Shown: in pieces, positions 16,521-24,827 of the stretch | Numbering within the stretch: the first letter of the stretch is position 1 | Layout of the letters: each line of letters starts with the position of its first letter | Origin: Blastopirellula sp. J2-11 | GTDB lineage: Bacteria > Planctomycetota > Planctomycetia > Pirellulales > Pirellulaceae | Direction: 5' to 3' | NCBI RefSeq assembly: GCF_024584705.1 | Contig: NZ_CP097384.1 | Location: 1,550,001 to 1,614,000, forward strand | Length of the DNA stretch: 64,000 nt | Translations under genes and position numbers: made by a program | Notes under the pieces: generated by a model | What the model was told of the DNA's origin: nothing | The model's input: the letters and a program-made list of their open reading frames with translations, nothing else | Database searches by the model: none

Positions 16521-18053
16521 TTAGGCGCCGTGAGTCACGGCTCCCGAAGTCGAAGGCGAAGTGGCCGGGCTGCCGCTGGGCGTGCCGCCGAGCGATTCCG
16601 AGACCAAGTGCGGCGGGTAGGCGTACATCCCGTGTTCGGTGATGTCCAAGCCCTTGATTTCTTCTTCAGCCGGAACGCGAAGTCCGATCGTGAATTTCAG
16701 CAAGAGGAAGATCACCAAGCTGGTGCCGAAGGCCCAACCAAAGCCAGCCGCAACGCCGATCGCTTGCGTGATCAGCTGAGCGGATCCGCCACCGGTCAGG
16801 ATGCCGACATCGCCGGCCCACAGACCAATCGCCAACGTTCCCCACGCTCCGCAAACGCCGTGCACCGAAACGGCGCCGACCGGATCGTCGACTTTGATCT
16901 TATCAAAGAAGACGCAGGAGAAGACGACGAGAACGCCAGCAACCAAGCCGGTCACAGCGGCGAACATCGGCGACATGATATCGCAGCCGGCGGTGATGCC
17001 GACCAGACCAGCCAAAGCGCCGTTCAAAGCGAACGAGGTGTCAGGCTTTTTGAACATGATCCACGAGACGGCCAAGGCGCTGATCGCGCCAGCGGCAGCC
17101 GACAAGTTGGTCGTGACAGCGATGTAAGCGAAGCTGCCGCCGCCAACCGCGGTCGTGCTGCCCGGGTTAAACCCAAACCATCCCAACCACAGGATGAAGA
17201 CGCCGAGTGCGGCCAACGGGATGTTATGACCCGGAATCGGCTTGATCTTGCCATCGGCGGTGTACTTGCCGATACGCGGACCGATAACGATGGCGCCGGC
17301 CAAAGCGGCCCAACCACCCACCGAGTGAACAACCGTCGAACCAGCGAAGTCAAGGAAACCCATTCCTTCGAGCCAGCCGCCGCCAGCATACAAACCACCC
17401 CAGCACCAGCTGCCGAAGATCGGGTAAACAATGAGGATGATCAGGAACGAGTAGCAGAGATACGAGACGAATTTGGTTCGTTCCGCCATGGCGCCCGAGA
17501 CGATCGTAGCAGCCGTCGCGGCGAACACGGTTTGGAAGATCAAGAAGGCCCAGTTAAAGCCGACGTTCGAGTTCGCTTCTAAAGCCGCTTCGCTGGCGCC
17601 GTCAAAGAAGAACAGCGTCGTGCCGCAGAAACCGTTGGTCGTGCCGAACATCAAACCGAAGCCGACCAGCCAGAACACCAACGACCCGACGGAAAAGTCC
17701 ATCAAGTTTTTCATGATGATGTTACAGGCGTTTTTCGCACGAGTGAAACCACACTCGACCAACGCGAAACCAGCTTGCATAAAGAAGACGAGGAACGCAG
17801 CCAAGCAGGTCCAGAGAGTATCGACATCGCCTTGGAAGGCGGCGAGATCAGCACTCAGCGATTCAATCGTCGGAGGCGCTTCCGCTTCTTCGACTTCTTC
17901 TTCCGCCGCCATTTCAGCAGCAGGAGCACCATCGGCAGCTTCTTCCGTCGCGGCGCCGTCTTGCGCTCGCAGCGGGGCGGCGACTACCATCGCAACCGCC
18001 AGTGCACAAAGGGTGCACCATAATTTCGGGTTAAGGGAGAGGGAGCTCAACAT
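16521..18053 (-). CDS. amt: Ammonium transporter
   Basis: A 510-residue Amt/MEP/Rh channel that takes up ammonium. The twin pore histidines are present in VVHSVGGWAALAG and SVHGVCGAWGTLA, and the signature DFAGSTVVHSVGGW is intact. Eleven helices fit the family. A signal peptide (ALAVAMVVAAPLRAQ) precedes an unusual acidic Ala/Glu-rich segment of about 40 residues before the first pore helix. No glnK/PII gene is adjacent. A near-consensus sigma-54 promoter lies about 140 bases upstream, pointing to control by nitrogen status through an NtrC-type activator. Confidence 0.95.
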   Translation of the reverse strand: MLSSLSLNPKLWCTLCALAVAMVVAAPLRAQDGAATEEAADGAPAAEMAAEEEVEEAEAPPTIESLSADLAAFQGDVDTLWTCLAAFLVFFMQAGFALVECGFTRAKNACNIIMKNLMDFSVGSLVFWLVGFGLMFGTTNGFCGTTLFFFDGASEAALEANSNVGFNWAFLIFQTVFAATAATIVSGAMAERTKFVSYLCYSFLIILIVYPIFGSWCWGGLYAGGGWLEGMGFLDFAGSTVVHSVGGWAALAGAIVIGPRIGKYTADGKIKPIPGHNIPLAALGVFILWLGWFGFNPGSTTAVGGGSFAYIAVTTNLSAAAGAISALAVSWIMFKKPDTSFALNGALAGLVGITAGCDIMSPMFAAVTGLVAGVLVVFSCVFFDKIKVDDPVGAVSVHGVCGAWGTLAIGLWAGDVGILTGGGSAQLITQAIGVAAGFGWAFGTSLVIFLLLKFTIGLRVPAEEEIKGLDITEHGMYAYPPHLVSESLGGTPSGSPATSPSTSGAVTHGA

Positions 18054-18191
18054 GGGCCATTACCTTAAGTAGGAGTGAAAACAGTCAGCCTCTATTGCCA
18101 GGGCCAAATTTTTTTTAGGCCCGCTTTTCATGTTTGCCTTCTCGGGCAACCGCCAGAAAAACGAACCACACGTGCACGATCGGGTGGAAAA

Positions 18192-18206
18192 GCAACCGTC
18201 GTGCCA
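18192..18206 (-). promoter_or_regulatory. Sigma-54 (RpoN) promoter of amt
   Basis: Read on the minus strand the site is TGGCACGACGGTTGC followed by T, matching the -24/-12 consensus TGGCACG-N4-TTGC at every defined position. The start site would be near 18180, giving a leader of about 127 bases before the amt ATG. Sigma-54 control of ammonium transporters is well established in other bacteria. No clear NtrC palindrome was found upstream by eye. Confidence 0.8.
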
Positions 18207-18485
18207 CGCGGTGCTGGCGCCATTTGTGAAAAAGGGTGAGAAATTAGCGCAAAGAGCGACAAACCGTGTAGTGAGAAGAAGTTGCAGCCGATGACGGTTT
18301 GTTCATAAACCAGAAAGATTTTGCGCCAGTTGGTCACTTTGCTGCGATCATGCGCATGGACTCTGCGCGATCTCTTAGCAATCGGCCGCCTCAATCGCGG
18401 CATTCGGTCCGGTGATGGAAGATGAACGGACCGCAACGGGCCGTTTACCCCGATTAGAGGCAGAACGATTTCCAGAACGCTCTAT

Positions 18486-18510
18486 GCAGCCAGAAGCGCA
18501 AAATGGCTGC
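18486..18510 (-). terminator. Candidate hairpin downstream of tadG
   Basis: GCAGCCA (18486-18492) and TGGCTGC (18504-18510) form a 7-bp stem about 100 bases after the tadG stop on the minus strand, flanked by a GGGGATTCCCC palindrome at 18511-18521. There is no T-run, so this is weak. Confidence 0.3.
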
Positions 18511-18607
18511 GGGGATTCCCCGATGAGGGAGAAACCAAGCATCGTCGCCGCAGCACAGGTCTAGGCTGCTTTCGGCGCCAAAGAGGGCGCACCTCGAAAA
18601 ACAGGTG

Positions 18608-19234
18608 CTAAGGAGTAGCGATCGCGTCGATGCGGACGATGCGAGCTCGCCCCGCTTCATCAATCATCGCAACGGTCTCGGACTGAATGGTAAAAGGGCC
18701 GAGCGAGAACCCGCCCAAGCTACATTGGCTGGGGATCTGAAAAGCCGACCGGGCCAGGACGGCGCGATAGTAAGTGGGAAGCAGCGGGTTCGCCTCGGGA
18801 TCGAAGATGACGGTCGGCTGAGTTTGCGTAATCGCGCCAAAAATTAATTCACCGCTCGCCTGCTTATTGCCGTTCAAGTGCGTTTGGATTTGGCCGACTT
18901 CATACGGCAGGTAGTTGAGATCGGGATCTGAAAACGCAAAATTGATCCCTTGCACCGTATTCGATTCGGCCATCTCGGCGGCCATTTGACGAGGGATCTG
19001 CGTCGAAATTTGATTATTGACCTCAAGCGTCTGATCCCATTCGATAACTCCCGCCAGAGCGGCTGCTTCCAGCGCATCTTCTACTTCAGCGCGAGCTAGC
19101 CATAAGCGGCCAGTTTCGATCGTGAAGATCAATCCCGTTAATGCTAACGGCATGATGACAATCAGCCACAATACCGAGACTCCGCGACGCGAACGTCGCG
19201 TGATGGATCGGCGTTGATGATTTTTGCGCTGCAT
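18608..19234 (-). CDS. tadG: TadG-like pilus assembly protein
   Basis: A 208-residue Tad-type pseudopilin/TadG-like protein. A basic N-terminus (RRSITRRSRRGVSVLWL) leads into one hydrophobic helix (LWLIVIMPLALTGLIFTIETGRLWLARAEVEDALEAAALAG), the signature of the TadG N-terminal putative Flp-pilus domain, in which the helix continues into an Ala-rich coiled segment. The C-terminal region is beta-rich. It lacks the long von Willebrand domain of classical TadG. The ATG at 19234 is chosen over a TTG at 19252. It lies 55 bases downstream of tadE on the same strand, so the two form an operon. Confidence 0.8.
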   Translation of the reverse strand: MQRKNHQRRSITRRSRRGVSVLWLIVIMPLALTGLIFTIETGRLWLARAEVEDALEAAALAGVIEWDQTLEVNNQISTQIPRQMAAEMAESNTVQGINFAFSDPDLNYLPYEVGQIQTHLNGNKQASGELIFGAITQTQPTVIFDPEANPLLPTYYRAVLARSAFQIPSQCSLGGFSLGPFTIQSETVAMIDEAGRARIVRIDAIATP

Positions 19235-19289
19235 GACCGGTTTAATCAACAAGCGAAAGCAGGGAATAGGGGACGAAGTCGTCGAATAT

Positions 19290-19832
19290 CTAGGGAAGAC
19301 TTAACGGAGCTGTATTATGCCGATGCGTGGTCGTTTGCGACACGATCCGTCCGGTAATATCCATCCCAAACGTCTTCAACAGGTTGGGAGTGAGGCCCGT
19401 CATCGGAGTTTGAACAGCAACGCGAACGCAGGGACGGGATGTCGGCAGCAGTTCCAGCAGTTCGGTGGGCGCAGGGTAACTAGCACCGGAGGTTAACTGC
19501 GTCATTGGACCACCAGAATTGTGGACCAAAATGATCTGTCGGCTCGGTAGGTTTAAGGTTTCGAGTTGTCGATCGATCGCGGCGATTACGGCGACAGGCG
19601 GATCGCCGCTCACGGGGAGCATGATCCGCGACGCGACCAGCGCGCCAGCGCGGCTGGCTTCTTCCAATCGCTGCAAATTGGCGTAGAGCAGATGAAACTC
19701 AACAACTGCCAGCAACAAAATAAGGAGTATCGGCAGTGTCAGGACCAGTTCGAGCACGACCCCGCCGTGACGTGGTGAGGTTGCGCTGGCGCCTCTCTTT
19801 TTATGCGGCTGTAGGAGGGCTGGGTAAGACAA
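19290..19832 (-). CDS. tadE: TadE-like pseudopilin
   Basis: A 180-residue TadE-family protein. The N-terminal RHGGVVLELVLTLPILLILL has the prepilin-like G followed by a hydrophobic stretch with a glutamate at +5, as in TadE pseudopilins processed by the prepilin peptidase. ANLQRLEEASRAGALVASRI is the usual helix after the membrane part. The C-terminus carries TPNLLKTFGMD, closely matched by TLNLLKTFGLD in the plus-strand TadE at 20372. The pair is divergent and separated by 540 bases, consistent with duplication. It is a minor pilus or assembly component. Confidence 0.85.
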   Translation of the reverse strand: MSYPALLQPHKKRGASATSPRHGGVVLELVLTLPILLILLLAVVEFHLLYANLQRLEEASRAGALVASRIMLPVSGDPPVAVIAAIDRQLETLNLPSRQIILVHNSGGPMTQLTSGASYPAPTELLELLPTSRPCVRVAVQTPMTGLTPNLLKTFGMDITGRIVSQTTTHRHNTAPLSLP

Positions 19833-20115
19833 GGGGATTGTACTGCGTAGGGAAGGAAAGGAATCAACAGCAGGTATTCATTAACGTGAGCCGCGTTCTC
19901 GTCGTCAACCGTTTCTTCCGGATATTGGCGCAAGTTTCGACATAAGGGCCGGTTATGCAAATAAAAAGTGATATCGGAAGTTGAAAGCGGATGACCGCGT
20001 TATTACCGTAGGGATTAGCTAACGTGCGCGTTTGGCGAAAACTCGTTTGACTTTGCAGGAACACGAGTTCTGGATGTTACTCCCCCCACCCAGCTACTAC
20101 GGATTTCGCGCTACG

Positions 20116-20301
20116 ATGAATTTTTTGACATCTCGATTACGCAAACTTGCCCGCAATGAGTGTGGTGGCGTGTTTGTCGAGTATCTGATCCTCCTCACAT
20201 TGATAGGGATCGGGGCGATTGCAGGCTTAGCGACGGTGCGTGGAGCACTGTTGAACGAGTTAATCGATCTGGCGAACGCAATTTCGCAAATCCAGATTTA
20301 G
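20116..20301 (+). CDS. flp: Flp-type pilin 1 (type IVb)
   Basis: A 61-residue Flp pilin. After a basic leader (MNFLTSRLRKLARNECG) comes GVFVEYLILLTLIGIGAIAG, the type IVb prepilin motif: cleavage between the two glycines gives Glu at +5 and Tyr at +6, as in classical Flp. A short tail (ALLNELIDLANAISQIQI) ends the protein. The ATG at 20116 fits the usual leader length; the frame is open upstream but without similarity. It is the first gene of the plus-strand Tad operon and the only one of four pilins with the canonical Glu-Tyr pair. Confidence 0.85.
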   Translation: MNFLTSRLRKLARNECGGVFVEYLILLTLIGIGAIAGLATVRGALLNELIDLANAISQIQI

Positions 20302-20371
20302 AGCCAACGCCGCAGTTAGCGGCTCTGGCTGTTGTTACTCGTTTCTCGCTTTAGCAGAAATAGCTGCCTGT

Positions 20372-20860
20372 ATGCGCGCCCTGATTCCCAAAATTGTGCC
20401 GATTCGAAGGCGATTGCGCTCTGGCGTGCAAACGTTGGAGTTGGTCATTGCTTTTCCGTTGCTATTGATCGCATCGTTGGCGATCGTGCAGTTCGCTACG
20501 CTCTCTGCGTTCCAATCAACGGTCGAAGCGGCGGTTGCCGAAGCGGCCCGCGAAGCGGCGAAGACGATTGATCCTCTGGATGCGCCGCAAGCGGCGCAGG
20601 TGACCTTCAATCGGGCGATGTTCTTGCATGGAATCACGACCAGCACGCCAAAAATCGCATTGGCGATTGATCAGGTCGGATCGCACACGGTTTATGGCGA
20701 TCCAACGATGGCGCTTCTGCCTGGCGCCGTGATTGGAAATGAAGTTCGTGTTACCGCAGCGGTTTCCCTTCGTTCTGCTCCGACCCTGAACTTGTTAAAG
20801 ACGTTCGGGCTCGATTTTGACCAGCGCACTATTGAGACGACCCATGTTAGCGGCGCCTAA
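20372..20860 (+). CDS. TadE-like pseudopilin, second copy
   Basis: A 162-residue TadE-type protein. RSGVQTLELVIAFPLLLIAS is the prepilin-like hydrophobic segment with Glu at +6 after Gly, followed by an Ala-rich helix (VEAAVAEAAREAAKTI). The C-terminus VTAAVSLRSAPTLNLLKTFGLD resembles the tadE product at 19290. It is probably a minor pseudopilin. The next gene begins 16 bases after its stop, so both are in one operon. Confidence 0.82.
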   Translation: MRALIPKIVPIRRRLRSGVQTLELVIAFPLLLIASLAIVQFATLSAFQSTVEAAVAEAAREAAKTIDPLDAPQAAQVTFNRAMFLHGITTSTPKIALAIDQVGSHTVYGDPTMALLPGAVIGNEVRVTAAVSLRSAPTLNLLKTFGLDFDQRTIETTHVSGA

Positions 20861-20876
20861 ACAGGAGCAACTTGGC

Positions 20877-22460
20877 ATGGATCCTGCCACCGACAACTCA
20901 AACGAAGCCGAAAAGCAAGCGGTTGCGCCGGTATTAAGCGACCGCTATGCACTCTCGGCAATCGATTTTGTCGTGGTTAGCACGTTTGTCGTCGCCTATG
21001 TGCTCTTCTACTATTTGCCGTTGCCGTCGGTTGGCGTCTGGCGCGATGTCAACATCGGCCGCGCCATCCTGGCCCAATCAAGCTTGCCCTCACAGCCGTT
21101 ACAGATGCCGCTGGCCGCGGAAACTCCTTATCGAGCGACCCATTGGCTCGCAGATATTTCGGTGGCGCTAGTGGATCGCATCGGCGGTGCAGAAGCGATT
21201 TCGTTGGCGGCGACATTGTTGTCTGTCGGATATCTCTTGTTCGTCTACTTTCTCCTGTGTCGAGGTCCCTATCCTGCGCTGTTGAAACTGGTCGCTGTTG
21301 TTTTGTCGGCGGCGACGCTGTTGTTTGCCTGGCAAGGATTATCTCCAGCTCTGATGTCGGCGGTCCGGTTGGCGCTGTTTCTGGCGCCGCTGGCGATCTT
21401 TACGCGTTGGCGTCTGCCAAATGGCGCTCCTTCGCTATGGACGTGGATTGTTTCGCCTTTGGCGATCATTGCTTGGGCTAATACCCACTGGACGTTCATC
21501 GCCGGTCCAATATTGATCGGAGCGATTGCCTGCGGCGTCGCGAGCGACGCAGTTCGGCAAAGCGGGAAATGGAGCGAAGCATGCGGAAATCGAACCGTGC
21601 AGGCCTGGGCCTGGCTCATGCAGCTTTGCTTGTTCGCAACGTTGCTCAATCCGTGGGGATTCGGCGTTTGGTCTGACGCGATCGCCCAGATCGCAGTTCC
21701 ACTCGATGGTTCGGCCCCGCTTGTCCTGTTTTCGGCGCTCGGCCTAGTCGTTGCTTTGCTCGTCATCGCCTTCGCCTATCTGCTCCGTCGTTCGCAAGTC
21801 GAAATTTACGGCGGCGACGTGACGTTGTTTGTCGTCGCTGCTGGATTGGCGGCCTGCAATACGCATTTCGTCCTGACGTTTGTCGCGATTGCGACGCTGG
21901 TTTGTCTGCCGCTGACCGCCGGCATGTTTTCCCTTTCGCCGAGCCAGACGAAGCCGACGACGTCAGGCGTCGATCAAGAGCAACGGCCGCTCCGATTTGC
22001 GTTCACAATGCTCTCTTTATTGGTGATCTGGATTGGTTTCGCGTTGAGTCCGATTAGCGCTTCGGTGCTGGGAGGGACTCCGCGTCCGCTGGTGAAAGCG
22101 GTCGATGATCCGCCCTTAGGAGTCGTGCAGTATCTCAACGAAAATCAACGCCCTCGATTTGTGTTTGCGCCGGTCGTCTGGAGCGACTGGATTGGGTACG
22201 CCGTGAGCGGTTCGCCGGATCTGTTTTCCAGTTCTGATTTTGAACGGTTGCCGCAACAAGCGAAGTTTGATTATCGCCGCCTGGTGCAAGGAGGCGCGAA
22301 TTGGAAGCGAGTGCTCGATCGTTATGCGGTCGATACGCTGGTGATCGATAAACGAACGCAAGCCGAATTCGCTACGCAAGCGCTGGGCGATATAGATGAG
22401 CAGTGGCAATTAGCGTGGGAGAGCGATCACGCTCTGATCCTGCAGCGGAGGATCGACTGA
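20877..22460 (+). CDS. Polytopic membrane protein in Tad operon, GT-C glycosyltransferase-like
   Basis: A 527-residue protein. The ATG at 20877 has AGGAG nine bases upstream; one at 20844 would overlap the previous gene. It has roughly ten to twelve hydrophobic helices up to residue about 410, then a soluble C-terminal domain of about 115 residues. That domain (VFAPVVWSDWIGYAVSGSPD, then WKRVLDRYAVDTLVIDKR) resembles the periplasmic tail of GT-C-fold proteins (PMT/oligosaccharyltransferase-like), but a catalytic acidic motif in the first loop was not clearly found. It could glycosylate pilins or be a structural Tad partner. Its stop overlaps the next start (TGATG), showing translational coupling. 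Confidence 0.75.
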   Translation: MDPATDNSNEAEKQAVAPVLSDRYALSAIDFVVVSTFVVAYVLFYYLPLPSVGVWRDVNIGRAILAQSSLPSQPLQMPLAAETPYRATHWLADISVALVDRIGGAEAISLAATLLSVGYLLFVYFLLCRGPYPALLKLVAVVLSAATLLFAWQGLSPALMSAVRLALFLAPLAIFTRWRLPNGAPSLWTWIVSPLAIIAWANTHWTFIAGPILIGAIACGVASDAVRQSGKWSEACGNRTVQAWAWLMQLCLFATLLNPWGFGVWSDAIAQIAVPLDGSAPLVLFSALGLVVALLVIAFAYLLRRSQVEIYGGDVTLFVVAAGLAACNTHFVLTFVAIATLVCLPLTAGMFSLSPSQTKPTTSGVDQEQRPLRFAFTMLSLLVIWIGFALSPISASVLGGTPRPLVKAVDDPPLGVVQYLNENQRPRFVFAPVVWSDWIGYAVSGSPDLFSSSDFERLPQQAKFDYRRLVQGGANWKRVLDRYAVDTLVIDKRTQAEFATQALGDIDEQWQLAWESDHALILQRRID

Positions 22461-23722
22461 TGCCCCCGCACGATTCAATCACGAAGCGCGCCATGACGCC
22501 GGCCTTGTTCATTCTGGTGCAAGCCGTGCTGTTAGCGACCGTTTTTGCAGGGGTCGGTTGGGCGCTGTCGCGAGATCATCGCCAGAGCGCGCCTCGTCTG
22601 CCGTCGCTGCGCAATACGGCTGAGCTCGTCTCTCCGCAGTACGATATGCCGGAGTTGATCACCGATGATCAGTTGCGAACGGTCTTGGTGCGACTGCGGC
22701 CTCGATTGCGTCACCAACAACCGAAGATCAATCACGTCGACCATGCGTTACGGTTTTGGGGCGCTGATGCGAAGTTCGCCGATCCTGAATGCCTGTCTGG
22801 CGAAGAAATGCGGAAAATGCTGACGGATATGAGCGTCTTCCATGAATACTGGGGAGACGCGTCGCGCGATTTGATCACGCCCGGTGAAATGGGGTGGGGC
22901 GTCCGAACGCAACAAGGAGCGGCGACTTCCAGTCATGTCGATCACACGCTGGCGACGCTTGCCGAAATTGGCACGCCGCTCGATTACGCAATTCAATCAG
23001 GCGAAACTTCGCTGACGCTACGAGATCTTCTGATCGGAGCGCTGCGAGACTTCCGCTTGAATCAGCAAGAATACGAATGGACGACGATCTCCGCCGCAAC
23101 TTTCGCCGCCGACAACTCGCCATGGGTATCGCGCGAAGGAGAGCGAATCACATTTGATCAAATGGCGCGGCGTCTGATGCGCCAACAATGGGTGCAAGGC
23201 GTTTGCTACGGCAATCATCGACTCTTCACGTTGGCCGCACTATTGCGTCTGGACGAACAGGTCGAAATTTTTGAAGACAACGCGACGCGCGACGAAATTA
23301 TCGCTCACTTGACCGATGCGACGCGCCGGTTGATCGAGAGTCAAAACGAAGCCGGCTATTGGGATCAAAACTGGTACAACGCCGAGCGAGCTCCGACTGA
23401 CGAAGGGCTGACCGATCCGTTGTCACGGCGTTTATTAGCGACGGGACACGCGCTGGAATGGTGGGCGATCGCCCCCGCTGCAGTGCAGCCCCCGCGTGAG
23501 ACGAAAATCCGCGCGGGACAGTGGTTGGCTACCGAAGTTGAAAAAATGAGCGACGACGTTATTCGTGATAATTACACCTTTTTAAGCCATGTTGGCCGAG
23601 CGCTTGCACTGTGGCGGGGAGCCCTTCCCGCACAGCAGTGGCGGCGTCTCGAGTGCGATCAGGCGTTGCCACTCGAAACGACAACTTCCGGTGAAGATAA
23701 AGATTCGCCCAATTCAAAATAA
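22460..23722 (+). CDS. Single-pass exported protein in Tad operon, alpha-toroid-like
   Basis: A 420-residue protein, no family recognised. The ATG overlaps the stop of the previous gene and has GGAGG eight bases upstream. One signal-anchor helix (PALFILVQAVLLATVFAGVGWAL) is followed by a mainly helical soluble domain. GVRTQQGAATSSHVDHTLATL, QWVQGVCYGNHRLFTLAALL and LIESQNEAGYWDQNWYN recall the repeated helices and QxxxGxW-type turns of alpha/alpha-toroid enzymes, but this is only pattern likeness. It lies 11 bases before pilin gene 2, so it belongs to the pilus operon. Catalysis is unproven. Confidence 0.72.
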   Translation: MPPHDSITKRAMTPALFILVQAVLLATVFAGVGWALSRDHRQSAPRLPSLRNTAELVSPQYDMPELITDDQLRTVLVRLRPRLRHQQPKINHVDHALRFWGADAKFADPECLSGEEMRKMLTDMSVFHEYWGDASRDLITPGEMGWGVRTQQGAATSSHVDHTLATLAEIGTPLDYAIQSGETSLTLRDLLIGALRDFRLNQQEYEWTTISAATFAADNSPWVSREGERITFDQMARRLMRQQWVQGVCYGNHRLFTLAALLRLDEQVEIFEDNATRDEIIAHLTDATRRLIESQNEAGYWDQNWYNAERAPTDEGLTDPLSRRLLATGHALEWWAIAPAAVQPPRETKIRAGQWLATEVEKMSDDVIRDNYTFLSHVGRALALWRGALPAQQWRRLECDQALPLETTTSGEDKDSPNSK

Positions 23723-23733
23723 GGATCGCTAGC

Positions 23734-24156
23734 ATGCGACTACTAAATCAACTTTGGTCCGACGAATCGGGTTTCGTCAATTCGGCCGAATTGTTATTGT
23801 TCAGCGTCATCGTCGTGATCGGTTTGATCGTGGGCCTGGCGGCGCTGCGCGACGGTGTCGTACAAGAGTTGGCTGACACTGGGCAAGCAGTCGGACAACT
23901 TGATCAATCTTACGCAGTGGAGTTTCAAAACGGCGGGTATCTACAAGTAATGGGCGACGATGTCGTCGTCGACCAGACTTTCGGCGATCTGCTGGGCGGA
24001 CACGTCCAAGTCGTTACTAGCTTTAAGAACTTCCGCTATGCGGATCTACCCGATCTCGGCGACGGACCAGACGTCGCAGGCTCGCCTCCGGGCGGAATTA
24101 TGATCGGTGGCAATGACACGGATGAAAGCGGAACTGCGCCTAGTCCGCTTCCATAA
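23734..24156 (+). CDS. Flp-like pilin 2 with extended tail
   Basis: A 140-residue Flp-like pilin. WSDESGFVNSAELLLFSVIVVIGLIVG is a type IVb-like prepilin segment: leader ending at SG, then a hydrophobic helix with Glu at +6. Then RDGVVQELADTGQAVGQLDQSY, shared in pattern with pilins 3 and 4. Unlike classical Flp (about 60 residues) it has an extra 80 residues rich in Gly and Asp. A GGGGATCCCC palindrome lies at 24162-24171, just after the stop. It may be a minor pilin or a tip component. Confidence 0.8.
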   Translation: MRLLNQLWSDESGFVNSAELLLFSVIVVIGLIVGLAALRDGVVQELADTGQAVGQLDQSYAVEFQNGGYLQVMGDDVVVDQTFGDLLGGHVQVVTSFKNFRYADLPDLGDGPDVAGSPPGGIMIGGNDTDESGTAPSPLP

Positions 24157-24269
24157 GACGGGGGGATCCCCGCTACAGTTACAGGGCGGTATTAGAAGAA
24201 AATTTGAAGAAGCCCGCTGGTCAACGACGTTAAAGCCATCACAATCTACGCTGCCTACCGAACAGAATC

Positions 24270-24659
24270 ATGAATCGACATACGAACAACTTGCGATCAA
24301 TGGGGATCAACCTCGGGGTAGAGCTCTGGCGCGATGAGCGCGGAGTCGCTTCTGCGTATGGCTTGATCCTGATCGCGACCGTTTTAATTTTGGGCGCGGT
24401 CGTCGGCTTGACGAGTTTGCGTGACCACATAGTGCAGGAGTTTGGCGATCTTGGGGTGGCGATTGACAGTCTCGATCAGTCATTCGCTTACGAGATCACC
24501 GTCGTTCCGCCGATCGGTCCGCCGCAGGTTGTCGTTTCGGCAGCGTACATCGATCAAGACGAACTGGGTTGGAGCGATGAAGATGGTGAAGCGCCTGCGG
24601 GGCTCAGCTTTGGGCCGAACTACCCAGGCGGCGCCGGCGAAGACTCGCCGATTCCCTAA
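24270..24659 (+). CDS. Flp-like pilin 3 with extended tail
   Basis: A 129-residue Flp-like pilin. WRDERGVASAYGLILIATVL is the prepilin segment, and TSLRDHIVQEFGDLGVAIDSLDQSFAYE follows the same plan as pilins 2 and 4. It lacks the usual glutamate near +5, having Tyr there, so its processing or assembly may differ. The tail is acidic and Gly/Pro-rich. The ATG at 24270 is used; an internal ATG at 24300 is possible. Confidence 0.78.
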   Translation: MNRHTNNLRSMGINLGVELWRDERGVASAYGLILIATVLILGAVVGLTSLRDHIVQEFGDLGVAIDSLDQSFAYEITVVPPIGPPQVVVSAAYIDQDELGWSDEDGEAPAGLSFGPNYPGGAGEDSPIP

Positions 24660-24827
24660 ACCATACATTTGTAAAACCAGGCTACATGCGGGACACGAAA
24701 CCAATTGAGGCCAACCGATTACCAAGTTCGTTTTGCTGGGCGACTTCTCAAGTCAGCCATGACGCCGAGATCAACTAGCAAAGCATTTCCCTTTCCCACT
24801 GTTTCTGTTTTTTAGGATGTTTGATTT

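Larger units (their letters stand above)
18054..18607. other. Intergenic region between amt and tadG
   Basis: A 554-base stretch without a supported gene. It holds the amt sigma-54 promoter (18192-18206), a GGGCC..GGCCC pair around a T-rich loop in the amt leader (18101-18122) and, near tadG, a GCAGCCA..TGGCTGC hairpin (18486-18510) next to a GGGGATTCCCC palindrome. The only open frames are short and Arg/Ser-rich. Confidence 0.55.

Noticed and set aside
18128-18436. Small minus-strand ORF between amt and tadG
   Set aside because: It overlaps the sigma-54 promoter and has no family or membrane features.
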